NCBI GenBank assembly: GCA_021815005.1
Contig: JAKAHL010000082.1
Location: 1 to 7,965 of the forward strand
Reading direction: 5' to 3'
DNA: 7,965 nucleotides
Source of the DNA: Chloroflexota bacterium
Lineage (GTDB): Bacteria > Chloroflexota > Limnocylindria > Limnocylindrales > CSP1-4
A program made the position numbers and the translations under genes. The notes under the pieces were generated by a model. It made no database searches. It had not been told where the DNA came from and saw nothing but the letters and a program-made list of their open reading frames with translations. Of the stretch, positions 1-6,302 are shown piece by piece. How positions within the stretch are numbered: position 1 is the first letter of the stretch; every line of letters starts with the position of its first letter.

Positions 1-2
1 AC

Positions 3-179
3 ACGCCCACAGCCGTGGACCTGACCTCGGGGGACCCGTCGCAGCCGGTCGTCCGCGCCGACCTGACCGTCACCTTCCACCGCCCCAAGCTGGGGCTTCG
101 CACGAAGCTCGGCCGGGCGCTCGCCGAGCGCGTGCTGGTGGCGCCGATCGGCATCCCCGCGGAGGCCGACCGTGGCTGA
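3..179 (+). CDS. C-terminal end of an unrecognised protein (partial)
   Basis: This is an open frame from the window edge to a TGA at 177-179, giving 58 residues that begin TPTAVDLTSGDPSQ and end IGIPAEADRG. The other two + frames look less gene-like: one stops within 25 bases, and the other gives an Arg/Pro-rich translation typical of an out-of-frame GC-rich read. Third positions in this frame are strongly G/C. The segment alternates hydrophobic and polar residues (VRADLTVTF) and then has a basic stretch (HRPKLGLRTKLGR), which suggests the edge of a beta-rich globular domain. No membrane segment or family motif was recognised. It ends 38 bp before glpD on the same strand, so the two may be cotranscribed. 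No function is assigned. Confidence 0.6.
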   Translation, partial: TPTAVDLTSGDPSQPVVRADLTVTFHRPKLGLRTKLGRALAERVLVAPIGIPAEADRG

Positions 180-217
180 CCGCGCCCCCTGCGCGACCCC
201 CGCCTGAGGCCCGCGGC

Positions 218-1867
218 ATGGCCGACCTGCCGCGCGCCGCGTCCCGTCCGCCGCTCGCTCGCCGGGGCGCCGATCTCGAGCGGCTGGCCCGCGAGACCTG
301 GGACGTCCTGATCGTGGGCGGCGGCATCGTCGGCTGCGGGGCCCTGCTCGACGCCGCGAATCGGGGGCTCCGGGCGGCCCTCATCGAGCAGGACGACATC
401 GCTGTCGGCACGTCGTCGCGGTCGAGCCGCCTCATCCACGGCGGCCTCCGCTACCTCGAGCAGGCCCGCGTGGGCCTGGTCCGGGAGGCGCTCGGCGAGC
501 GAGCGCGGCTGCAGGACCTCGCCCCGCACCTCGTCCGGCTCGAGCGATTCCTGTTCCCGCTGTACGGGCGTCCCGTCGTCACCCGCGCCTTCTTCGCCTC
601 CGGCCTGGCGCTCTACGACGCGCTCGGCTCCGGCCGGCACGGCGGCGGCCATCGGCACCTCTCGGCGGCTGCCGCCCTCGAGCTCGCGCCCGACCTGCGC
701 CGGGATGGGCTCCGGGGCGCGATGCTCTACGCGGACGCAATGGAGGACGACGCCCGCTTCGCGCTCGCGGTGCTGCGCACGGCCCTGCGCGAGGGCGGGC
801 TCGCGGCGACCCGCGTCCGGGCGGTCCGGGCGCTCCGCGACGGAGACCGGGTGGCGGGCGTCTCCGTCCGCGACGTGCTCGCGGGCGTCGAGCTCGACGT
901 CCGGGCGGCCACGGTGCTCGACGCGACCGGCGTCTGGGGCTCCCGGCCGGATCGCCCCCTGGGCTCGGGGAGGGCGGCGTTCAACGTGCTGCCCTCGCGG
1001 GGCAGCCACATCGTCGTGCCCCGCGACCGGATCCCCGTGCCGGTGGGCGTCACGATCCGAGTGCCGGGCAAGACGGCGTTCATGGTCCCGTGGCCGCGCC
1101 ACTGGGTGATCGGCACGACGGACGAGCCGTTCAGCGGGCCGGTGGAGCGGCCGTCGGCGAGCGGCGCGGAGGTCGACCGGATCCTGGCTGCGGTCAACGG
1201 TGCCTTCGACGTGGGGCTCGGTCGCGACGATATCGTGGGGACCTACGCGGGGCTCCGGCCGCTGATCGCGCCGTCGGGCACCACGTCCACGGTCCCGGTC
1301 TCGCGCGAGCACCGGGTTGCGGTGGAGGACCGCGGCCTGGTGCGGGTGAGCGGCGGCAAGTACACGACCTACCGGCTCATGGCGCGCGACGCGATCGACG
1401 CGGTGCTCGGCCCCGATGCCGGTGACCGGCCGTCGGGAACCGCGGAGCTGCCCATCGTGGGCGCCGCCCCGCGGGCTGAGCTCGACGCGCTCGTGGCATG
1501 GCTGGGCAGGGAGCCGGGCCTCGACCCGGAGGCCGCGCGATCCCTGGTGGACCGCCACGGCGTGGAGGCGCGCGAGGTGCTCGCCCTGGGCCGCGAGCGC
1601 GATCTGGTCCGCCGGCTCGTCCCCGAGCAGCCGATCCTCGAGGCGGAGGTGGCCTGGGCCGTCGAGCGGGAGCTCGCGCTGGCGCTGGACGACGTGCTCG
1701 CCCGTCGGATGCGGCTGGCGATGACGCTCCGCGACCGCGCCGAGGGGGCTGCGCCGCGCGTCGCGGCCATCGTCGGGGACATCCTGGGCTGGGACCCGGC
1801 CCGGCAGGCGGCCGAGGTGGCCGGGTACCTCCAGGGCGCTCGCCGCGAGTTCGCCGTCCCCGCCTAG
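218..1867 (+). CDS. glpD: FAD-dependent glycerol-3-phosphate dehydrogenase
   Basis: The 549-aa enzyme oxidises sn-glycerol-3-phosphate to dihydroxyacetone phosphate at the cytoplasmic membrane face and passes electrons via FAD to quinone. The FAD dinucleotide fold is seen at residues 30-41 (VLIVGGGIVGCG). It is followed by the family signature at 65-80 (TSSRSSRLIHGGLRYL) and the conserved LVREAL...LAPHLV region. The second diagnostic block, GGKYTTYR, is at 379-386 and precedes a complete C-terminal DAO_C-type helical domain. Length fits the GlpD family (about 500-580). The ATG at 218 has a modest GAGG (206-209) eight bases upstream. The first 27 residues, before the Rossmann strand, are poorly conserved and could be shorter in reality. 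No glpK, glpF or glpR is visible nearby. The gene follows the upstream partial gene by 38 bp and is followed by a 214-bp intergenic region, so it probably ends its transcription unit. Confidence 0.95.
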   Translation: MADLPRAASRPPLARRGADLERLARETWDVLIVGGGIVGCGALLDAANRGLRAALIEQDDIAVGTSSRSSRLIHGGLRYLEQARVGLVREALGERARLQDLAPHLVRLERFLFPLYGRPVVTRAFFASGLALYDALGSGRHGGGHRHLSAAAALELAPDLRRDGLRGAMLYADAMEDDARFALAVLRTALREGGLAATRVRAVRALRDGDRVAGVSVRDVLAGVELDVRAATVLDATGVWGSRPDRPLGSGRAAFNVLPSRGSHIVVPRDRIPVPVGVTIRVPGKTAFMVPWPRHWVIGTTDEPFSGPVERPSASGAEVDRILAAVNGAFDVGLGRDDIVGTYAGLRPLIAPSGTTSTVPVSREHRVAVEDRGLVRVSGGKYTTYRLMARDAIDAVLGPDAGDRPSGTAELPIVGAAPRAELDALVAWLGREPGLDPEAARSLVDRHGVEAREVLALGRERDLVRRLVPEQPILEAEVAWAVERELALALDDVLARRMRLAMTLRDRAEGAAPRVAAIVGDILGWDPARQAAEVAGYLQGARREFAVPA

Positions 1868-1874
1868 GCGCCGC

Positions 1875-1890
1875 TGCGGTGCGTGCCGCA
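1875..1890 (+). terminator. Weak hairpin after glpD
   Basis: Eight bases after the glpD stop, TGCGG (1875-1879) pairs with CCGCA (1886-1890) across a six-base loop. There is no uridine tract, only a short CCTTTCG about 10 bases later. It is placed where a terminator is expected, but the five-pair stem is weak evidence in DNA this GC-rich. Confidence 0.2.
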
Positions 1891-1932
1891 AGACACCTTT
1901 CGAGCGGCTCCGCGACCGCCGAAAATTGGGTA

Positions 1933-1961
1933 TCGCCACGCTCGCGCTTTGCCTGTAGAGT
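1933..1961 (+). promoter_or_regulatory. Candidate promoter for the zinc-ribbon gene
   Basis: TCGCCA at 1933-1938 matches four of six positions of the sigma-70-type -35 box. It lies 17 bp before TAGAGT at 1956-1961, which fits the TANNNT -10 pattern and carries an upstream TG (1954-1955) as in extended -10 promoters. The area (GAAAATTGGG at 1921-1930) is among the least GC-rich of the window. Transcription would start near 1968 and leave a leader of about 114 nt before the GTG at 2082. The assignment is by pattern only. Confidence 0.4.
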
Positions 1962-2014
1962 GCGTCCGCGCGGACCGCCGCGCGCAGCTCACACCCGTTC
2001 GCACGCACGACAGC

Positions 2015-2078
2015 TTGGTCTCCTCCGGTACTGCCTCGAGGGCCCGGTCTAGAAGCGGCGACAACTGGAGGAGATCGG
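2015..2078 (+). promoter_or_regulatory. Leader hairpin that would sequester the ribosome-binding site
   Basis: In the leader RNA of the zinc-ribbon gene, bases 2015-2029 can pair without interruption with 2064-2078: 15 pairs, of which four are G-U, around a 34-nt loop. The core is perfect: CTCCTCC (2020-2026) faces GGAGGAG (2067-2073), the Shine-Dalgarno sequence itself. The loop holds a CCGG (2044-2047) that could instead pair with CCGG at 2025-2028 inside the 5' arm, so an alternative fold that frees the site is conceivable. This arrangement is typical of RNA thermometers and translational riboswitches. No known ligand-binding class was recognised. Confidence 0.4.
2067..2073 (+). promoter_or_regulatory. 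Strong ribosome-binding site deciding a GTG start
   Basis: GGAGGAG lies eight bases before the GTG at 2082. It fixes that GTG as the start of the zinc-ribbon protein, because no in-frame ATG lies between the RBS and the first zinc-binding cysteine. Confidence 0.85.
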
Positions 2079-2081
2079 CAC

Positions 2082-2477
2082 GTGGCCGACAAGACCCTGA
2101 CCTGCTCGGACTGCAACATGGAGTTCGCCTTCACCGAGCGCGAGCAGGCCTTCTACGCCGAGAAGGGTTTCTCGGAGCCCCGGCGCTGCCCGTCATGCCG
2201 CGCCAGCCGCAAGCAGGCCCGCTCCGGCGGTGACAGCAGCTACGGCGGCGGTTCCTACTCGGGTGGCGGCTACGACTCCGGGTATGGTTCCGCCGGCGGC
2301 TACTCCGCCGGCGGCTACGGTGGCGGCGGCGGTTTCGGCAACCGCAGCAGCGGGCCCCGGGAGATGTTCACGGCCACCTGCAGCAGCTGCGGCCGCGAGG
2401 CGCGCGTTCCGTTCCGGCCCACGAACGGCAAGCCGGTCTACTGCTCCGACTGTTTCCGCGCCCAGCGGGGCGGCTGA
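2082..2477 (+). CDS. Double zinc-ribbon protein with Gly/Tyr-rich linker
   Basis: The protein has 131 residues and starts at GTG 2082 behind a very good GGAGGAG. Residues 5-47 form one zinc ribbon: Cys8 and Cys11 pair with Cys36 and Cys39. The motif resembles the probable zinc-ribbon family (zf-Tbcl type), with a conserved FTERE.AFY..KGF..P.RC core. Residues 95-131 form a second ribbon: Cys100 and Cys103 pair with Cys121 and Cys124 across exactly 17 residues, the CxxC-x17-CxxC class. Between them, residues 48-93 are a low-complexity Gly/Ser/Tyr linker (GGGY, GYGS, SAGGY) resembling RNA-binding prion-like tails. There is no signal peptide or membrane segment, so it is probably cytoplasmic. Similar small proteins are common in Chloroflexota and are uncharacterised; nucleic-acid or ribosome binding is inference. 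It appears to be monocistronic, with its own promoter, a structured leader and a following hairpin. Confidence 0.9.
   Translation: MADKTLTCSDCNMEFAFTEREQAFYAEKGFSEPRRCPSCRASRKQARSGGDSSYGGGSYSGGGYDSGYGSAGGYSAGGYGGGGGFGNRSSGPREMFTATCSSCGREARVPFRPTNGKPVYCSDCFRAQRGG
2289..2318 (+). repeat. Tandem 15-bp repeat inside the linker
   Basis: TCCGCCGGCGGCTAC occurs twice back to back (2289-2303 and 2304-2318). It is codon-aligned and encodes SAGGY twice (residues 70-79). The perfect identity suggests recent duplication by slippage, so linker length probably varies between strains. Confidence 0.85.
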
Positions 2478-2491
2478 GCCCCCAGCGCACG

Positions 2492-2526
2492 GCCGGGCCG
2501 CGGTTCCGCGGCCCGGCTTCGCGTTT
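2492..2526 (+). terminator. Rho-independent-like terminator after the zinc-ribbon gene
   Basis: A perfect 12-bp stem, GCCGGGCCGCGG (2492-2503) with CCGCGGCCCGGC (2506-2517), encloses two bases; in RNA the loop would open to four or more. It begins 14 bases after the stop and is followed by TTCGCGTTT, a poor uridine tract. Position and stem strength favour a terminator, and weak U tracts are common in such GC-rich genomes. Confidence 0.65.
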
Positions 2527-2585
2527 AACGGCCGCGCTCCAAGCCGGTGGCGACGCGCGGCGAGCCGCCAGCGACCCCGCGTGCG

Positions 2586-2608
2586 CGCCGGGGCCGCCGG
2601 CCCCGGCG
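2586..2608. repeat. Strong inverted repeat upstream of lpd
   Basis: CGCCGGGGCC (2586-2595) and GGCCCCGGCG (2599-2608) are perfect complements around a GCC loop. The repeat lies about 70 bp after the terminator-like hairpin and 25 bp before the candidate lpd -10 element. It could be a second terminator or insulator, or an operator-like dyad. No T tract follows on either strand. Confidence 0.5.
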
Positions 2609-2633
2609 GGGATGGGGCCGAGCCGCGCGACGG

Positions 2634-2641
2634 TGTAGCAT
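2634..2641 (+). promoter_or_regulatory. Candidate extended -10 element for the lpd operon
   Basis: TGTAGCAT at 2634-2641 fits TG plus TANNNT and resembles TGTAGAGT in front of the zinc-ribbon gene (1954-1961). No convincing -35 box lies 16-18 bp upstream. The predicted start near 2648 gives a leader of about 65 nt before the lpd ATG. Confidence 0.3.
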
Positions 2642-2711
2642 CGCGCGGTCGTCGATTCGTGGCGCGCCCGTCGCCCGGCCGTCCCACAGCACTGCGGAGA
2701 CTCCTCACACC

Positions 2712-4133
2712 ATGGCCGTCGGCTCGTCCAACTCGTTCGACCTCGTCGTCCTCGGCGCCGGCACCGGCGGCTACGCGGCCGCCTTCCGCGCCTCGCAGCT
2801 CGGCCTCAAGGTCGCGCTCGTGGACCAGGGCAAGATCGGCGGCACCTGCCTCCACCGCGGCTGCATCCCCACCAAGGCGCTGCTCGAGTCGGCGGCCGTC
2901 GCCGAGCGCATGCGTCACGCGGCGGACTTCGGCATCGGCGGCTGCGGCTCGCTGGCCGTGGACTACGCCAAGGTTGCCCAGCGGCGCGACATGGTGGTCA
3001 ACCGCATGTGGAAGGGCCTGACCTCGCTCGTCAAGAAGTACAACGTGGCCTGGGTGGAGGGTCGCGGGCGGCTGGACGGCGCCCACAAGGTGCGGGTGAC
3101 CGGTCCCGACGGCACCGAGGTCGTGCTCGAGGCGACCGACGTCATCCTGGCCACGGGCTCGCGCGCCAAGTCGCTGCCCGGCATCACCCCCGACGGCGAG
3201 CGGATCGTGACCAGCGACGACGTGCTCAAGCGCGGCTCGCTCCCCGGCAGCGTCATCGTCATCGGCGCGGGCGCCGTGGGCGTCGAGTTCGCGTCCTTCT
3301 ACCACGACATGGGCGCCACGGTCACGCTGCTGGAGTACCTGCCCACCGTGGTCCCGCTCGAGGACCGCGACGTGTCCCGCGAGCTCGAGCGCACGTTCAC
3401 GCGCCGCGGGATCAGGGTCATGACGAGCGCGCGCTTCGATGCGGCCTCGGTGGTGGCCTCCGCCGACGGCGTCCGGATCACGGTCGGCCCGGACGGCGGG
3501 CAGGCCGAGGAGCTCGGCGCGGAGATGCTCCTGGTGGCTGCGGGCCGGGCGACCAACGTGGAGGACGTGGGCCTCGAGACGACGGCGGCCGAGGTGGACC
3601 GCGGCATCGTCAGGGTGGACGGCCTCATGCGCACCCGCGAGCCGCACCTCTACGCCATCGGCGACATCGTCGGCGGGCTCCAGCTCGCGCACACGGCGGC
3701 GCACGAGGGGATCATCGCCGCCCACGTGATCGCGGGCGAGGCCGACGTCCACCCGATGGACTACGTGCGCCAGCCCCGTGCCACCTACTGCCGGCCCGAG
3801 ATCGCGTCGGTGGGCCTGACCGAGCAGCAGTGCGAGGCCCAGGGCATCCCGGTCAAGATCGGCAAGGTCCCGTTCCAGGCCGTGGGCAAGGCCATCATCG
3901 GCGGCGAGTACGAGGGCTTCGCTAAGGTCATCGGCCACGCCGAGACCGACCAGACGCTCGGCGTGCACCTCATCGGTCCCCACGCAACGGACCTGATCGG
4001 CGAGGCCTCGGTGGCCCTGTACCTCGAGGCGGCGCCGTGGGAGATCGGCAGCGCGACCCATGCCCACCCGACGCTGTCGGAGATCTTGGGCGAGGCGGCG
4101 ATGGCCGTGGACGGGCGGTCGATCAACTTCTAG
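2712..4133 (+). CDS. lpdA: Dihydrolipoyl dehydrogenase (E3)
   Basis: The 473-aa flavoenzyme reoxidises dihydrolipoyl groups of a 2-oxoacid dehydrogenase complex with NAD+. Residues 15-20 (GAGTGG) form the FAD Rossmann motif. The redox disulfide is Cys46/Cys51 in GGTCLHRGCIPTKALL. A second Rossmann motif, GAGAVG at 185-190, binds NAD, and the acidic LLE at the end of the next strand favours NAD over NADP. YAIGD (314-318) is the second FAD contact. The interface domain carries the catalytic His452/Glu457 pair in HAHPTLSE. All key residues are present and the length is typical. The frame is open upstream to 2547, but the ATG at 2712 is chosen because the FAD fold starts a few residues later and upstream codons read as Arg/Pro-rich non-coding sequence; a GGAG (2696-2699) lies 12 bases before it. 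It leads an operon with E1 alpha (52-bp gap), so it probably serves that complex. Confidence 0.95.
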   Translation: MAVGSSNSFDLVVLGAGTGGYAAAFRASQLGLKVALVDQGKIGGTCLHRGCIPTKALLESAAVAERMRHAADFGIGGCGSLAVDYAKVAQRRDMVVNRMWKGLTSLVKKYNVAWVEGRGRLDGAHKVRVTGPDGTEVVLEATDVILATGSRAKSLPGITPDGERIVTSDDVLKRGSLPGSVIVIGAGAVGVEFASFYHDMGATVTLLEYLPTVVPLEDRDVSRELERTFTRRGIRVMTSARFDAASVVASADGVRITVGPDGGQAEELGAEMLLVAAGRATNVEDVGLETTAAEVDRGIVRVDGLMRTREPHLYAIGDIVGGLQLAHTAAHEGIIAAHVIAGEADVHPMDYVRQPRATYCRPEIASVGLTEQQCEAQGIPVKIGKVPFQAVGKAIIGGEYEGFAKVIGHAETDQTLGVHLIGPHATDLIGEASVALYLEAAPWEIGSATHAHPTLSEILGEAAMAVDGRSINF

Positions 4134-4185
4134 CCAGGCGGCTGCACGGGCTGCCCCGCAGCGACAGCCCACCCCCGGAGGCGCG

Positions 4186-5319
4186 ATGACGGTGACCGGG
4201 CGTGACGGCGGCTCCGCGGCGGGCGGCGGCGGTTCCCGGGGAGGAGGCTCCGCGGCGGGCGGCGGCGGTCCCGCGGGGAGGCTCGCCGCGGCGCACGGTC
4301 TCGCCGACGCCGACCTGCTCGCCATGTACCGGACGATGGCGCTCGCCCGCGCGCTCGACGAGCGGATGTGGGTGCTCAACCGGTCCGGGCGGGCGCCGTT
4401 CGTGATCAGCGGGCAGGGCCACGAGGGCGCCCAGGTGGGCATCGCGTGGCCGCTCCGCCGCGACCACGACTGGGTGGCGCCGTTCTACCGCTCGATCGCC
4501 ACCTGCCTGGTGGTCGGGATGACGCCGCGGGACCTGATGCTGGCGCAGTTCGCTCGCGCGTCGGACCCGGGGTCCGGCGGTCGGCAGATGCCCGGCCACT
4601 ACGGGCACCCGGGCCACCACGTGGTGTCGGTGTCGTCGCCGGTCGCGACGCAGATCCTCCACGCGACCGGGATCGCGCTGGCGTCCCGGATTCGCGGCCT
4701 CGACCAGGTGGCGATGGCGATCATGGGGGAGGGGAGCAGCAACCAGGGCGACGTCCACGAGGCGCTCAACTTCGCCGCGATCCACCGGCTGCCGTTCGTG
4801 TTCGTGGTGGAGAACAACGGGTACGCGATCAGCGTCCCGGCCGAGCGGGAGCTGTCCGTCCGCGACGTGGCCCAGCGCGCCGCGGGCTACGGGATCCCGG
4901 GCGTCGTGGTGGACGGGACGGACGTGCTCGCGTGCTACGCCGCCGCTCGGGAGGCGGTGGCGCGGGCCCGGCGCGGCGACGGGCCAAGCCTTATCGAGGC
5001 CAAGGTGACGCGGCTGACCGGGCACTCGTCGGACGACCAGCAGACCAAGTACCGCTCCGCGTCGGAGCTGGCGGAAGGCCGCACGCACGACCCGCTGCCG
5101 ATCTTCCGCGCGCAGCTGCGCGAGGCGGGCGTGCTCGACGAGATCACCGAGCTCGAGCTGGGGGGCGAGATCGCGGTGGCCGTGGACGACGCGACCGCCT
5201 TCGCCGAGTCGGAGCCCGACCCCGACCCGGCCACCGGGACGGACCACGTGTTCGCCGATCCGCTGGCGGGCGAGGCGCCGCCGCCATGGCATCCGTCGCG
5301 TCCGCAGGAGGCGGTCTGA
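4186..5319 (+). CDS. bkdA1: Branched-chain-type 2-oxoacid dehydrogenase E1 subunit alpha
   Basis: This 377-aa subunit binds thiamine diphosphate and, with E1 beta, decarboxylates a 2-oxoacid and reductively acylates the lipoyl arm of E2. The ThDP/Mg motif runs from GEG (181-183) to NN (210-211) and reads GEGSSNQGD...ENNGYAIS. The substrate-side SGQGHEGAQVG (75-85), Tyr101-Arg102 of the FYR motif, GRQMPGHY, and the catalytic His280 of TGHSSDD are present. YAISVP and GHSSDD.Q.KYR point to the branched-chain class (BkdA1/BCKDHA) rather than pyruvate; substrate is inference. The start at ATG 4186 has GGAGG (4177-4181) four bases upstream. Residues 8-31 are an unusual Gly/Ala/Ser tail built from a duplicated 12-residue unit; the conserved fold begins near residue 40. 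A later start cannot be fully excluded. The stop overlaps the E1 beta start by one base (TGATG), implying coupled translation. Confidence 0.93.
   Translation: MTVTGRDGGSAAGGGGSRGGGSAAGGGGPAGRLAAAHGLADADLLAMYRTMALARALDERMWVLNRSGRAPFVISGQGHEGAQVGIAWPLRRDHDWVAPFYRSIATCLVVGMTPRDLMLAQFARASDPGSGGRQMPGHYGHPGHHVVSVSSPVATQILHATGIALASRIRGLDQVAMAIMGEGSSNQGDVHEALNFAAIHRLPFVFVVENNGYAISVPAERELSVRDVAQRAAGYGIPGVVVDGTDVLACYAAAREAVARARRGDGPSLIEAKVTRLTGHSSDDQQTKYRSASELAEGRTHDPLPIFRAQLREAGVLDEITELELGGEIAVAVDDATAFAESEPDPDPATGTDHVFADPLAGEAPPPWHPSRPQEAV
4210..4281 (+). repeat. Duplicated 36-bp unit encoding the Gly-rich tail of E1 alpha
   Basis: Two adjacent 36-bp units (4210-4245 and 4246-4281) share an identical first 24 bases and are codon-aligned. 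They encode GSAAGGGGSRGG and GSAAGGGGPAGR. The repeat resembles the flexible Gly/Ser linkers found between protein domains, but here it is at the N-terminus. Confidence 0.85.
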
Positions 5320-6302
5320 TGGCCGTCCGCACGTTCATCGAGGCGATCCGCGAGGGCATGGCCGACGAGATGCGCCGCGACCCGTCGGTCGTGGTCCTGG
5401 GCGAGGACGTGGGCCGCAAGGGCGGCGTGTTCCTCGCCACCGACGGGCTGTGGGCCGAGTTCGGCGACGAGCGGGTCATCGACACGCCGCTCACCGAGTC
5501 GCAGATCGTCGGGACGTCCGTCGGCGCCGCGCTGAACGGGCTGCGGCCGATCGCCGAGATCCAGTTCGCGGACTTCATCTTCCCGGCGTTCAACCAGATC
5601 GTGTCCGAGGCGGCCCGGATGCGGTACCGCACGGCGGGCGGCGTCGCGGTGCCCATGGTGATCCGCGCGCCGTACGGCGGGGGCGTCCACGGCGCGCTCT
5701 ACCACTCGCAGTCGGTGGAGGCGTTCTTCACGCACGTGCCGGGCATCAAGACGGTGGTCCCGTCCACGCCCCACGACGCCAAGGGCCTGTTGCGCGCCGC
5801 GATCCGCGACGAGGACCCGGTGCTGTTCCTCGAGCACAAGAAGCTCTACCGCTCCGTTCGCGGCGAGGTGCCGGAGGGCGAGTACACGGTGCCGCTCGGG
5901 CAGGCCGTGGTCCGGAGGGCCGGCCGTCGCCTCACCGTGGTGGCCTACGGGCTGATGGTCCACTACGCGCTCGAGGCCGCCGAGCGGGTTGCCGACGAGG
6001 GGATCGACTGCGAGGTGGTGGATCTGCGGACGCTTCGGCCGCTGGACCGCGAGACGCTCCTCGGGTCGGTGCGCAAGACCGGCAAGTGCCTCGTGGCGTA
6101 CGAGGACAACAAGTTCGGCGGGTACGGGGCCGAGATCGCCGCGATCGTCGCCGAGGAGGCCTTCGACTATCTCGACGGGCCGGTGTCGCGGATCGCCGGG
6201 CCGGACACGCCCGCGATGCCGTACAACCTCGCGCTCGAGGACTGGTTCATGCTCAGCCCGGGCAAGATCGCGGACGCCATCCGCAGGCTGGCGGCGTACT
6301 GA
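5319..6302 (+). CDS. bkdA2: Branched-chain-type 2-oxoacid dehydrogenase E1 subunit beta
   Basis: The 327-aa partner of E1 alpha completes the alpha2-beta2 heterotetramer. The N-terminal pyrimidine-binding domain shows GEDVGRKGGVF (28-38; Glu29 lies in the ThDP-binding block), TPLTESQIVG and AEIQFADFIFPAFNQIVSEA. The active-site His129 lies in YHSQSVEAFF. The C-terminal transketolase-like domain shows VVDLRTLRPLDRETLLGSVRKTGK and ends normally at LAAY. Length is typical (about 320-350). The sequence GGVFLATDGLWAEFG, with QFADFIFPAFNQI, resembles branched-chain rather than pyruvate E1 beta; this is family knowledge, not proof of substrate. The ATG at 5319 shares its A with the E1 alpha stop (TGATG) and has an excellent AGGAGG (5306-5311) seven bases upstream, inside the end of E1 alpha. 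The stop overlaps the next gene in the same way. Confidence 0.95.
   Translation: MAVRTFIEAIREGMADEMRRDPSVVVLGEDVGRKGGVFLATDGLWAEFGDERVIDTPLTESQIVGTSVGAALNGLRPIAEIQFADFIFPAFNQIVSEAARMRYRTAGGVAVPMVIRAPYGGGVHGALYHSQSVEAFFTHVPGIKTVVPSTPHDAKGLLRAAIRDEDPVLFLEHKKLYRSVRGEVPEGEYTVPLGQAVVRRAGRRLTVVAYGLMVHYALEAAERVADEGIDCEVVDLRTLRPLDRETLLGSVRKTGKCLVAYEDNKFGGYGAEIAAIVAEEAFDYLDGPVSRIAGPDTPAMPYNLALEDWFMLSPGKIADAIRRLAAY

Noticed and set aside
2547..2711. N-terminal extension of lpd from an upstream ATG
   Set aside because: The 55 extra residues are Arg/Pro-rich and overlap the inverted repeat and the promoter candidate; the FAD fold begins normally after 2712.
4210..4269. Engineered GGGGS-type linker
   Set aside because: The repeat is encoded with the same GC-rich codons as the rest of the gene, sits at the N-terminus with no fused domain, and is not accompanied by cloning sites or tags.
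2193..4442. Long - strand open frame (749 codons) opposite the zinc-ribbon gene, lpd and E1 alpha
   Set aside because: It lies antisense to three well-supported genes, and its translation is a His/Arg/Ala/Asp-rich mirror of GC-rich codons without any motif. It is a shadow of third-position GC bias.
4123..5963. Long - strand open frames opposite E1 alpha and E1 beta
   Set aside because: They have the same Arg/His/Val-rich antisense composition, no start signal and no recognisable domain, while the + strand proteins are complete and have intact motifs.
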